A stretch of 64,000 bases of DNA from Sweltsa coloradensis (lineage: Eukaryota; Arthropoda; Insecta; Plecoptera; Chloroperlidae): assembly GCA_024449915.1 (NCBI GenBank), contig JAMZAV010000029.1:1922001-1986000 (forward strand), written 5' to 3'. Below the pieces are notes generated by a model. The model was given only the letters and a program-made list of their open reading frames with translations, did not search any database and was not told the DNA's origin. Within the stretch, counting starts at the first letter, position 1; every line of letters begins with the position of its first letter. The position numbers and the translations under genes were made by a program. This document shows, in pieces, positions 12,460 to 22,644 of the stretch.

Positions 12460-12692
12460 GGTGCAATATGCCCCTTTTTAGGTGAACTAGATATGTGGCG
12501 GATATAGCAATTATTATGAAGGGATGTCCGAGGGCTGTTTAAGAGGACTTAATCCCTTGCATTCGCATTAAGGACTGAGGGAAAACCTCGGAAAAACCTT
12601 CAGTCAGGATTGCCGGTCTCGACGGGATTCGAATCCGAAACCTTCCGAATCAGAGTCGAGCGCTTAGCGCCCGAGCCAACACTGTCGGTAGT
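12460..12692 (-). mobile_element. SINE-2 (tRNA-like head), copy 1
   Basis: On the minus strand the tRNA-like head reads GTTGGCTCGGGCGCTAAGCG (A-box-like), an anticodon-like arm around CTCTGAT, then GGATTCGAATCC (B-box) at the complement of about 12628-12640. The body includes the complement of GGGATGTCCGAGGGCTGTTT (12532-12541 onward). The same order is found at 14205-14441, which defines the family. The loop would give a CUG (Gln-like) anticodon, but the head is too diverged for a firm assignment. Confidence 0.7.
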
Positions 12693-12893
12693 TACATGGT
12701 TGTATCCCTATTAGCAACTGGTCACTAGGAAATATGGTATGACATTAATATTGATAATTGGAAATCAATAACACTTAGTGGACGAAAATAAAACAAAACA
12801 TTTTAGAATTTACCTTTTTCATTTATATACAGTTCCGTTATTAAATCGGTGATTATTTCATAGATATAGTCAATAAAAAACAAATTACAAATT

Positions 12894-13109
12894 TTACAAC
12901 TCAATTAATTCTTCCCTTCGACGACCCAATACTTTCGACACTCCAACTTCTTCAATCAGCTCGTTCCATTCGCTTATAGTTTTGTTCAGTAAAATCCACC
13001 TTCTTACATTACTATGTAGGGTATTACCAAACTTAATTTCAAGTTTAAGTTTGGAGGACTGGGGAATATGACTCTTGCATTCGGGATTTTTTTTAAACCT
13101 TTCCATCAA
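12894..13109 (-). pseudogene. LINE reverse transcriptase C-terminal remnant
   Basis: The minus-strand frame contains RRWILLNKTISEWNEL. This matches in pattern the C-terminal block of the LINE at the start of the window (KWSFLNRTIVEWNQLP), and is followed by a short acidic and basic tail ending in a stop. Only about 70 codons remain, with no upstream RT motifs, so this is a truncated relic of a related LINE and not a gene. Confidence 0.55.
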
Positions 13110-14204
13110 GAAACAAACTTTATAAATAATGCTACCTTAGCGATATGTGAATCACGCATAGTTAATATGTTTTGTGTTATACTTAGCAAGTTTGAGAAGG
13201 AAACATGTTATAACTTTTATATTGATTTTCAAGGTGTCATATCTGTAATTAGTTAGGAATTAAACCAATCTTTTTGCAAATTCAAATCACGCCCAAAAAT
13301 TTCTTGGGAAACGTTTTTGCTTTAATGTTGAAATTATAGATACCCAATCTTTCAGAAAAGTTTTGTTAGCATCACTAATGATTATCAAAGAAAGTTTGCT
13401 AATATTCTCCTCTATACTTGAAACGTTTTAAACTAGAGCAAGCAGAGAGTTGAAAATTGAATATCCTGTAGAATTAGACGGATACTTCTTTATGAAGCAT
13501 AACTTAGATCTTTCGTCTTCTAAGTAACAAGATAAGATGTTTTGTTTCCTTATTACAAAATGAAGCTAACATTATTTCATAATTAAACCCTGAAAAACTT
13601 CTGTGTTGATTAGAAGAGAACTAAACTCCTTTGAGAATCATCTGATTCATAGAGTTCTTAGCAATTTTCTTTCCTCACTTTTCTTGCAAGTGATTCACTG
13701 CTTCTCTGTTTTGAATATATTCGAAGTGAAGCAAAAAGCTTCATATTCTGAACGCTACATTATGCCATTGATATTGAATGAGCATTGAATCATACTCTGT
13801 AGTCATCTAAGGCGGGGGCTGCCGGATAAAATAAGTACAAATGGAGATGGGAAAAGATATGCATTGAATTGGAAAAAGTACAAATATATGTTCCGGCCAA
13901 AGGAAATGCGATTTTTCATACCGTGATGGAGTTTCTTTACACAATGAGTTATTTCAATGGTGGATGTTTTGAAGCCCTCTTCACACAGGAAGATTTTAAT
14001 GAACACACACTTAAGGAGTAAACGGGGCCACTAATAGATAAAAACTGGTATATGTGAATAAGCAATACGGTTTAATGCATTTGTTAATGTGGATCAATTT
14101 GAATCGTTTTCGATTATTTGCACTTATATTTTTGCTCATCGCAATCAGAACACATTTTCAAAATATTGTTTTTAAATTATTTTAAATTTCTAATGGGAAA
14201 CCTG
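13110..14204. other. No gene seen; unassigned sequence
   Basis: AT-rich, with short frames only. The extra bases upstream of the LINE remnant may be more of that element but could not be aligned by eye. Confidence 0.45.
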
Positions 14205-14441
14205 CCCAGGGTGCTCACTGCTATGTTTGCCCCTCTTCAGGTGTCCAACTTGGTGTATTGGAGTAGGATTGTGAAGGGATGTCCGAGGGCTGTTTAAGAG
14301 AATTATATCCCTTGCATTCGCCTTAGCATCTGAGGTTAAACTAGGAAAACACTTCAGTCAGGATTGCCGATCTAGATGGAATTTGAAACCTGGACCTACC
14401 GAATCAGAGTCAAGCGCTTAACGCTCAAGCCAACACTGTCT
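14205..14441 (-). mobile_element. SINE-2, copy 2
   Basis: Same order as the copy at 12460: GTGCTCACTG start, GGGATGTCCGAGGGCTGTTT, CCCTTGCATTCGC, CTTCAGTCAGGATTGCCG and a head complement ending GCCAACACTGTC at about 14441. The B-box has decayed (GAATTTGAAACC in place of GATTCGAATCC). Confidence 0.7.
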
Positions 14442-15978
14442 GCTTAAAATATTGTTTAGTTTTTAGTAACTTACCGAAAACCGGCCACCTTAGATTTGTT
14501 TATGTTGTAATTTCCAAAGTTTGAGTATGACACAATTGCTAAAAATGTTAAAATGTTCTCTTATCGTGAAGTACGTATTGTTAACTACATTCTTAAATCT
14601 TAGATTTCTTGTGTTAAAATCACAGGTCAAAAAGTGATACAAAATTTAAGTGAATGTTTGCATGTTTTTGGCGATCAAGCGAATTTAATACACATGCATA
14701 CATTTAAACATGGCCATTTTAACATTGAAAGAAAATTTCGTTCGAGATAATAAATTATACTTTTATTCGTAGAACAAGGCAAGAAAGTTTAAATCAATGT
14801 AAGAATGAACAATTTCTTCACTACAACAATTAAACCATTTGCAAAACTATCTTTTAGTCTTATGTGGTTTTTAAAATGTTGTGAATCATTTACAAAGTTA
14901 TTGATTATAAGGTTAAATAAAGACTGAAGGAAAAGTAAGGTACCGTTAAGTAAAACTTCGTTTTTGACGTAAATCCTATTTTAACACGAGTTCAAATGAT
15001 ATTTTAATCGACCATATTGTGCACATCGAATATTTTATCACAGATTTACTCATTTCTGTGTTAAACTCTGTGCATTTACAGGGATCTCGAAGTTGAATGT
15101 ATGTCAAGCATATTATCCAGACGTGACGGGGTGTATGGATGTCATATATTGAAATTCAAAATGCATTGGTGCATGAAATAAGATTCGAATTTGAAGTATT
15201 CAACTCATTTCATAACCAGGGCGACCAACCATCTTGGCAGTGACAGGAAAGTCAATACCTAGTTTCAAGTTGGGAATGCACGTCTAATCTTTGGTGAATT
15301 ACTCACTTCTACATACAGTATGTCGTCGACGATATTGAATCCGTTAGGGTATTCTTTTCGATGGAAGCTTTATTGGTAAAGTTATGAAATACAGTTTTTA
15401 AAATGTAACAAGCACACAGAATTAAAGTAAAATTAGATCGTGTTTTTTAAAGTTTCTAACAAAGTTGGACTAGCCGTCGAGACAAAACAGAAATAAACAA
15501 AAACAAAAATATACATGAGGTTTGTCTTTTATTTGGGACAAGTATTATACTTTGTATAAACAAGTTATATAATATATACCTACGTTTATATATTTCCAAG
15601 GTGTGCTAGAAATTTAATCAAAATCGTATTCACCATTTGAGAAGATTTTGGTAGAAACAGAAATGTTAAGCCAAAAATCTAAAACAAAATTGACAACAGC
15701 GACTTGAGAGAGACATAATTATTCACAAAGCACACGCTTAGAGGTTTCGAAGTTTCCCAGAACTTTAAAAATAGATCAGTGATGCCGATTGTCTTGTAGA
15801 AGCTTGCAGAAAAAAAAACTTTACCATATTTTCCTGTTGCAGATTAGTTGATGTATTCGTCGTTTCGCTCTTTACGCTCATTACGCAATAGGATAGACGT
15901 TAAATAAATAACATTTCAATTCTATTAGCACTCCCCTCGACCCTCTTTAACAGAGTATATACACAACTGATATACTAA
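14442..15978. other. No gene seen; short relics near the right end
   Basis: AT-rich. Near 15850-15888 the string CGTTTCGCTCTTTACGCTCA resembles a degraded rolling-circle 5' module (minus). Next to it, AATAGGATAGACGTTAAATA (about 15887-15907) matches the tail type also seen at 41300 and 57849. Nothing else is recognised. Confidence 0.45.
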
Positions 15979-16365
15979 CTAGGAAAACGCGTAAGTCCCG
16001 TCGCGTTGTTGAGCGAGCACCGGTACGTGCAACACGACCCGAGTACGACATTCCCATAATGTTATATACCAATAAGTCTTTAAGGTCTTGACCGATTTAG
16101 CTGAAAATTTGTAAAATAGGAGAGAATGTTGTACTTATTGACCCTGCAAAATTTCATAACGATCGGAACATTTAAAAAAAAAATTATAACCAACGATCGG
16201 ATTTTGTTCAAAAACTATACAGCAACCCGCATAGGTGGTATGTACATGTGTGCAAAATTTCAGGTCGATCAGAGAAACGGTGCGACCTGTACCGAAGCAG
16301 TAACAGAAAAAAACAGACATTCGAGCCATAAGAGTCCAGTGGAGACACTCGCTACGCTCGCTCAA
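15979..16365 (-). mobile_element. Rolling-circle-like element, family C, short copy
   Basis: The 3' end CTAG (complement at 15979-15982) is followed by the AACGCG...CGCGTT-type hairpin region and the inverted partner TTGAGCGAGC (about 16009). The 5' end at 16365 reads CGCTACGCTCGCTCAA on the plus strand and has A as its host base. The 3' roughly 200 bases and 5' roughly 150 bases match the 947-bp copy at 60390-61336. The centre lacks the 312-bp duplicated units, so this is a shorter or internally deleted form. Open frames in it are shadows. Confidence 0.78.
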
Positions 16366-17714
16366 TTATACGAAGTTAATTTTGCTTACATGCATTGTCG
16401 GTGAACTTATTAAATGAGGATATTATTAAAGGGCGCTCAGAGTGGATTCTAGACAACACGGCCTTATTATATTTTCAGAATTTAATGCCGAGTCCTTGGT
16501 TGTGAGTACAGCTTCAGCGTCGTGTCACATCCTCGAGGAAGAACGAACTTTGCACACATGGGCATAACATTAATGATATTCAAAAAAAGGGTCTTACCTC
16601 TTAACATTGTTTAGATCCGTCTTTAAGAGTTTTTACATTGGTTGGTTGGGGAAGGAGGATATGGGGCGCAAGTCCGGTGGTCTACTTTATACTCACAGTC
16701 TATTTATGAGGGTAACTAGTCAAGGAGCAGAGCAACAGCTTGAAGGATTATTTTGAATTTTTGAATTTTTTGTAGTCCCTTCTACCGTCTGTATATCAGC
16801 AAGGGGTTATTTATATATAAGCATCGTTTTTTTTTTTAAAATTATAAATACAAATCATTGGTCGGGTCATTTCTCTGCGCCAAATATTAATGAAAAGGCA
16901 ATAAATAAACCTAATCAGGTACAACAAATCAAATAGGACGAAAAAGATAGAACGAACACAAAAAAGGCAAGTTTTTGCTAGGGATTATCAATTATTATTA
17001 ATTTTGCCTCACATGCTTCTGTCTTTAATACTTAACATATTGTTCGTGTTTAAAGTCAATGGATGGGACTTGGCGATGGTTGTCAGTACTGCCTTGGGCG
17101 TTCACTTTCAAAGACTATATAAATAGCTGGCCGTAATACAAGAGAAATCGCGACTTATTCACAATTATAATTCCATTGCAGAAACATTTCTTTGAATATC
17201 ATTTATCAACATTGCGCAAACCAAGGTCATAGATTGACTTGCTGACTCCGTCACACCACACACAAACAAAATGTTTACGTTACGTTCTGATACGAGTAGA
17301 TACCCTCCCCCCAGGCATTGAAATACACAATTTTCACGATTCTCAATTCACGAACCAGTGGATATACGTTCATGGAATGTAGGTGGTTTTTTGGAATGGT
17401 TTTTACAGTGTACCATCATATTTCGTTCACTGTATACGGATGGCTTACAAACGTATCAGTGCAGTCATGATTTGGGTTTTTGTGATTTTCCTACAATTTT
17501 CATGCTCAGATTTTATCTCCAACTCAGCAGCTGTCGCAAATATTTTGTTTATTTTGAGTGAGAGGTCCAGCCAGTGAGCGAGTGAGTCACATTGTACATA
17601 TTCGTTAGTCGTTACATATTTCGTGCACTGTACCTCCCCTTCACAAACGATGCGTACACGCTAAATAGCTGTCTGTCTCGATCTCTCCTACTGTCCATGC
17701 CAATTTGACATTTT
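16366..17714. other. No gene seen; unassigned sequence
   Basis: Mixed composition. Two overlapping frames near 17358-17577 (64-67 codons) have no recognisable motif, and the lack of any clear splice context makes them weak. Confidence 0.45.
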
Positions 17715-18165
17715 TGGGGGCAAAACCCAGACATTAAATGTTCCTCAAATTAAAATGCGGGAATATGTTCAGTGGGTGTCCCTGAACAAAAAACTGATTA
17801 CAGTTAATTATTTCTACCAATAGGGGTTGTAAATAATAACAGAGGATTTTTTGTATTTTGGTCACTTGGATTGCTTGCTTAGGCAGAAAAACAAAACATT
17901 CAAAATGGTGTTCTTTTCAAGATCGATGATTTCTATCAAAAGGGGTTATAAACAGTTTTAGAAAAAAATCAAGTCATTTGAACACTTGGATCACCTGTTA
18001 GAGCAAACAATCTGCGAAATCCAACATGGCGGAGTTTTTTTCAAAATGTCGGATTTTCCCAAAGTGGGATTTTTTGGGAACATAAGTTTTTTTGTTCAGA
18101 TAAATCCCCTGAACGTATGCCCGCAATTTAATTTGAGGAACATTAAATGTCCGGGTCAAAGTCTT
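17715..18165. mobile_element. Terminal-inverted-repeat element with internal duplication
   Basis: Left arm (about 17720-17786): GACATTAAATGTTCCTCAAA, then GCGGGAATATGTTCAG. Right arm (about 18092-18161), inverted: CTGAACGTATGCCCGCAATT, TTGAGGAACATTAAATGTCC. The arms are about 70 bp with a few mismatches. Between them, two loosely similar segments (ATTTCTACCAATAGGGGTT / ATTTCTATCAAAAGGGGTT, each followed by CACTTGGAT) form an internal direct duplication of about 120 bp. No transposase gene is present. Confidence 0.65.
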
Positions 18166-18244
18166 ATTTGATTGTACTTTCCAGCGCGTTACAGCAGCCG
18201 GTAATTTAAAATCCTTCGATCGAACTTAAAGTTTTTGCTCACGT

Positions 18245-18355
18245 AAGGATGCTCACTGTAGGTTATCTCATCACTATCAGATATATCCTGTGTGACCCCC
18301 CTTAAGTCTATATGGGTGTGAGGGGAATTGTGTAGGAAATGTTCGAGGGCTGTTT
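18245..18355 (-). mobile_element. SINE-2, copy 3, truncated
   Basis: It starts with ATGCTCACTGTAGG and ends with TGTTCGAGGGCTGTTTAA, where the TIR family D end begins. The tRNA-like head is absent on the other side of the junction as far as I can see. Confidence 0.55.
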
Positions 18356-18475
18356 AAAGGGGTATTCACTCACAAAACTCACAATATATTTTATCCAAGC
18401 TAAACTAGTTATGAATTTACCAAGTAACAGAAAAAAACATTTTGTTCATCATGACTCGGATAAAATATCCAAAAG
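18356..18475 (-). mobile_element. TIR family D end fragment
   Basis: AAAGGGGTATTCACTCACAA followed by AACTAGTTATGAATT is the inverted form of the right end seen at 22644, 45547 and 50813. TTAA sits at the junction. The match continues weakly to the complement of TCATGATG near 18450, then gives way to the heptamer array. Confidence 0.6.
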
Positions 18476-18519
18476 TCAAAAGACGACAAAATACAAAATA
18501 CACATGAGATAATACAAAA

Positions 18520-18735
18520 TATAAAATTCGAAATACGAAATACGAAATACGAAATACGAAATACGAAAATACGAAATACGAAATACAAAATACAAAAAAA
18601 ATACAAAATACAAAATAACAAATTACAAATTACAAATTACTTTATTACAAATTACTTTATTATAAATTACAAATTATAAATTACAAATTACAAATTACAA
18701 ATTACAAATTACAAATTACAAATTACAAATTACTA
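18520..18735. repeat. Heptamer satellite: ATACGAA then ATTACAA units
   Basis: The array opens with ATACGAA-type repeats (about 18530-18585), passes through ATACAAA, and ends with ATTACAA-type repeats (about 18617-18731). A gradual one-base change along the array is visible. Translation of the minus strand gives FRIS/FCIL repeats that are not a gene. Confidence 0.9.
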
Positions 18736-19859
18736 AATAAAATCTAAATACACATTACAAATACACATGCATATAAAAATCTTACAAATCACCATATTAG
18801 TGGGAAAACATCTTCAGTCTGAATTGATATAGCGAATACCGAAATACAACTCCACTTCGATGTTTATTCATACAATAATTCACTAATATGTTTACAGTTG
18901 GACACGGGATATACCTCAGACAACCTCTAACCAACATAAAGTTTGGTTAGTTCCCGTGCTACCTCCCAAACATCATACCTTTGATATATACACACGTCCA
19001 AGCTTGAAATCAAATTCCAAAAACAGGATGTCAACGCATAAAACTGTTTGCATATAACGTAGTCAACAAAACTAAGTTAAATGTTCTGAAAACTCGATGG
19101 GGGTACGCAAACAAGCCGGACCATCTGCTCTTCGTATCGTTCTCGAGGGCGCTGACAAAATTGAGAGACGGGAGTATGCAGACGGATCCTAGCATACATT
19201 TCAGAACGGCTTAGTGCGGTTTCTCTTTGAATTGAAAGGCTAATTTCTAAATTTACTCTCACTCGTTGAATTTACTTATATTTACAAAGTTGAATCCTTA
19301 ATTCTACGCTATGTAGCTTCTGCTTAGGAAAACGCACGCGACTAATTGAATATGCATACAAACGGCACTAAATAAACGAATGGTTGTCCAGACATGGGCT
19401 GTTACGCAATTCGTTTAACGTCCTTCTTTAACGGGGCGAGCGGGTTAATTTGCATTCGTATTTGTTTTCCTGTTGGTCTTAATGTAGCGCGTAGGCTTTA
19501 GCGCTGCTCGTTGGTCTTTTGGGTTTATCTCAGCTCCTATACCGGAAGTCACTGTTTTTATAACGGATGAGTGGAAATTGTAACTTCCTACTAAAAATAA
19601 TGGAGATGTTGTTTTAGCTTTGTCAGTTGAATAGCTGCATGCTAGATGTGACCAGTACAAGCAAGAGGAAAATTTACGTTATCACGCATATTTTTCTTCG
19701 TTATCTTCAACGAATAAAAAAAAGATTGATATCTATCGTTTACTTATGACCAAACCTCCACAATCTCATATCTGCACACCTCTTATTATAAGAGTATGGC
19801 TATGGGCATGCGCTTAAGGCGAATTTGTGTTCGCTCAGCTGACTAACATATTATTATTT
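18736..19859. other. No gene seen; unassigned sequence
   Basis: Short frames only (60-71 codons); none recognised. GC is slightly raised around 19100-19200 and 19430-19560. Confidence 0.45.
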
Positions 19860-20131
19860 TTACACATATAAATCATTAGACTTTTCACTGTTAATACTGA
19901 TTTTTATTTTTAAAAATGTGATATTTCGACTAATTTTCAGCAGTCTTTATCAAACAATACAACAACTAAAAAACCACAACAAACAAGACAAAAAAACATT
20001 TCACAAAAAATTATAGAAATATAGATTGAAAGATATATATCATAAAGACTGCTGAAAAGTAGTCGAAATATCACATTTTTTAAATAAAAATCAGTATTTA
20101 CAGTGAAAAGTCTAATGATTTATATGTGTAA
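19860..20131. mobile_element. Fold-back element, about 90-bp inverted arms
   Basis: The left arm (19860-19950) and right arm (20042-20131) are near-perfect inverted copies. They share TTACACATATAAATCATTAG, CTTTTCACTGT, ATATTTCGACTA and CAGCAGTCTTTAT with their complements, around a 91-base spacer rich in AC. No coding capacity. Confidence 0.85.
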
Positions 20132-21819
20132 CGTTACTACCTGTTATATAGTTCAATTTTTATAATCATATAATTTGTATGAAATTTTACATTGTCACGA
20201 AAGCATAAATGAAGTGCTCTTAAAATCCAAACTGTCCATTATCTTGAAACGTATATTTTTGTTTCTGCTAAATGACAAACTTTTCTTTATAATCTACAAA
20301 TTTATGGCTGCCCAGTATGATAGGGCTTCTTGACAAATACATCCGTTAAAGTTCCAAATACGTCGGATGCTTACAATTTACCTGAACGATATAAAACCTA
20401 CTAATGCGTCCTATTCCCTTTGAACTGTTATGATGGGTGTCCTAATTGGCCTTGTTAATGGATCTCTCCAGGTTAATTAATTGAATCAATATAACATAAT
20501 TAATTTATTAATGAAACTGCAATTGAATAGCGAGCTCCTCGAGATAAGAACAACAATAAATAACATAAAAAATAATATACTTAAAACGCGACGTTTCTTT
20601 GTCGTAAATATATAACGTTACATTAATACACATTTTGCGAGATATCACGGTGTAGTCAATCTGAGAATCAACACAGTACTCGAGTAGAGCGTATTCGTTT
20701 TGAAGAGAGATTTAAAAATATGTATTTTTCAATTTGTTTAGTAGTGAACTTAGCTCAAGCTCCGAAGACGAACTGAAAACAATTTCAAATTCTGTTTGTA
20801 TTTAACGTATGGCTAATCATCCCTAAACACTAAAAAACAATTCTTTGTTTGTCAGTAAGAAAATGTTATAACGTAGCACATTAATAAATCGCGTTATATC
20901 TTAGTACGTTATGTAAAAGATGATTTTTTAAAGTAGAAAATAGAACAAAGTTTAATTGATAGAATCTGATTGCTTTCTTCATAATATTATGGCTCCATGT
21001 TAACCATCCTCAATTTTTTTTTAAGTTAGCGACAACGTGACGTGCTTATGTTCATAGAACAATTCTCATATTTTCATATTTCAATTTTGTTCTAAAACGC
21101 TTTTCGGCGTGTATTTAGATATTCATACATTCGTTCAATTAGAGCTATTATAACGTCTCCTTAATCACCTAAACAAATTGATGCTTAGATTATTACTTTA
21201 TTTTACATAATAATGATAATTTGTTTAGGAATCATATAAAAACATATTTCTTTCAATATGATCGTCCATGTCGTTTGAAACTTCAACCATCTGTTTGTAC
21301 AATGCGGTTAAAGCATGTTCGTCCACATTTTGACAATCTATCATATCCTAAGAATCCTCATTTATCACAAATAAAGCGTATTCACTGATGTAAGATTAAT
21401 TACAAACACAAACTCAAGGAATCCTGTACTATCTTGTATTTCACCACACATTACAACAGCAAGTAGAAACTTGAACACAATATTCATATTCACGAGTGAA
21501 TAATATTATATTCTAACTAACCAGGTGAGATTTGCATATCATGTGGTGTAATATGGTGGATGAACTTTCAACATACGTGAACAATCCATCGTTATTCAAC
21601 TCTATTTCCACGGGAGCAGTAAAATAATTTAACAAAGTCTCAACTTTGACTCTGCTCTTCTTGAATTTGGTGTGCCCTGGGCTTTGATTCCCGTCTGAAC
21701 CCACAGTCATATAGGGCTTAAGTATACATCATGCAGGGACACATAGACCACAAGCCCAAAATATGCTTATTACGGATTGTATTACGTGATGAAGGTCGTA
21801 ATCACTCTAATATCTATAT
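20132..21819. other. No gene seen; unassigned sequence
   Basis: AT-rich. The only frame above 60 codons (21513-21710, minus) has no recognisable domain. Confidence 0.5.
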
Positions 21820-22197
21820 CAGTGGCGTATCCAAGGGGGGGGGGGAGAGGGGGGACAAAACCCCCCATTTTGAAAAAAAAAGTGTAAAGGAGAAAATTAA
21901 ATAACTACAAATTACCATCTGACTAAAGAGGATTTTAGTAGATACAAAGTTGGTTATTTTTTATGCTTTAAAACGCACAGATTTTCATCAAAATGACCTT
22001 AAAAGAGAAACATTTAGATTAAAAACAGGATTTTACTAAATAAAAAGTTGGTCATTGTGATGCTTGTAAAACGCACAGATTTTCACCAAAATGACCTTGA
22101 AGAAGAAATTTTTTCCGGGCCCCCCACTTAGCCTTCGGCACATCTATGAAAAAGTTGATTGAACCCCCCCCTTTTTGAATTCCTGGATACGCCACTG
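21820..22197. mobile_element. hAT-type MITE with 8-bp target duplication
   Basis: The ends are CAGTGGCGTATCCA and its inverted form TGGATACGCCACTG. The flanks ATCTATAT (21812-21819) and ATCCATAT (22198-22205) agree at 7 of 8 bases, as expected for an aged hAT target-site duplication. Subterminal G-run (21834-21859) and C-run (near 22165) blocks are inverted with respect to each other. An internal 110-bp imperfect direct repeat contains AAAACGCACAGATTTTCA twice. It has no transposase. Confidence 0.85.
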
Positions 22198-22239
22198 ATC
22201 CATATCACATAGTTTCTTAATTATATTAATCGGGAAACA

Positions 22240-22400
22240 CACCCATAGGTGTAATTGATTTTAATGAAATTAATAAATAAATTAAATAATCCATCTCAGC
22301 GGGGTATCGAACCCTGGTCTCCTAATTGTCGGTCAGGTGGCCATTGGGGGGCCGGGGTTCGAAACCCCGCTGAGACGGACTTATAATTTTGGATTGATTT
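22240..22400. repeat. Inverted pair of tRNA-like 3' halves
   Basis: Left (minus sense): complement of CTCAGCGGGGTATCGAACCC, that is GGGTTCGATACCCCGCTGAG. Right (plus sense): GGGGTTCGAAACCCCGCTGA. Both are T-arm/acceptor-like with a B-box and face each other about 25 bases apart. They may be head-to-head SINE heads or a rearranged tRNA relic. No complete cloverleaf could be drawn. Confidence 0.5.
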
Positions 22401-22574
22401 CCCTAAATTTAAAATAGTAACTGTTTATAACTACGAAACACAAATTGTAGACGTTTTATTTTGAATATTTCAAGCACAATTGAACTGTTTTAAATTTGAT
22501 AATTAACCACAACATAAAAGTTAGTCTTAAATATTTTTTTTGTCAAGGTGCACACATTTATATTTCTGTAGCAT

Positions 22575-22644
22575 TCCTAATTCATAACTAGTTAGCCTGA
22601 GTGAAATATATTTTTGAGTTTAGCGGGTGAATACCCCTTTAATT
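22575..22644 (+). mobile_element. TIR family D right-end fragment
   Basis: AATTCATAACTAGTTAGCC, a GAGTTTAGCGGGTGAATACC segment and CCCTTTAA match the right ends at 45547 and 50813. The remainder of the element to the left could not be aligned. Confidence 0.6.

Noticed and set aside
18409..18621. 70-codon minus-strand frame with FCILYF/FRISYF repeats
   Set aside because: Direct consequence of the heptamer array.
19860..20131. Hammerhead-ribozyme-like string in the fold-back arms
   Set aside because: The CTGATGA core has a change (CTGCTGA), and the stem II bases before GAAA do not pair convincingly.
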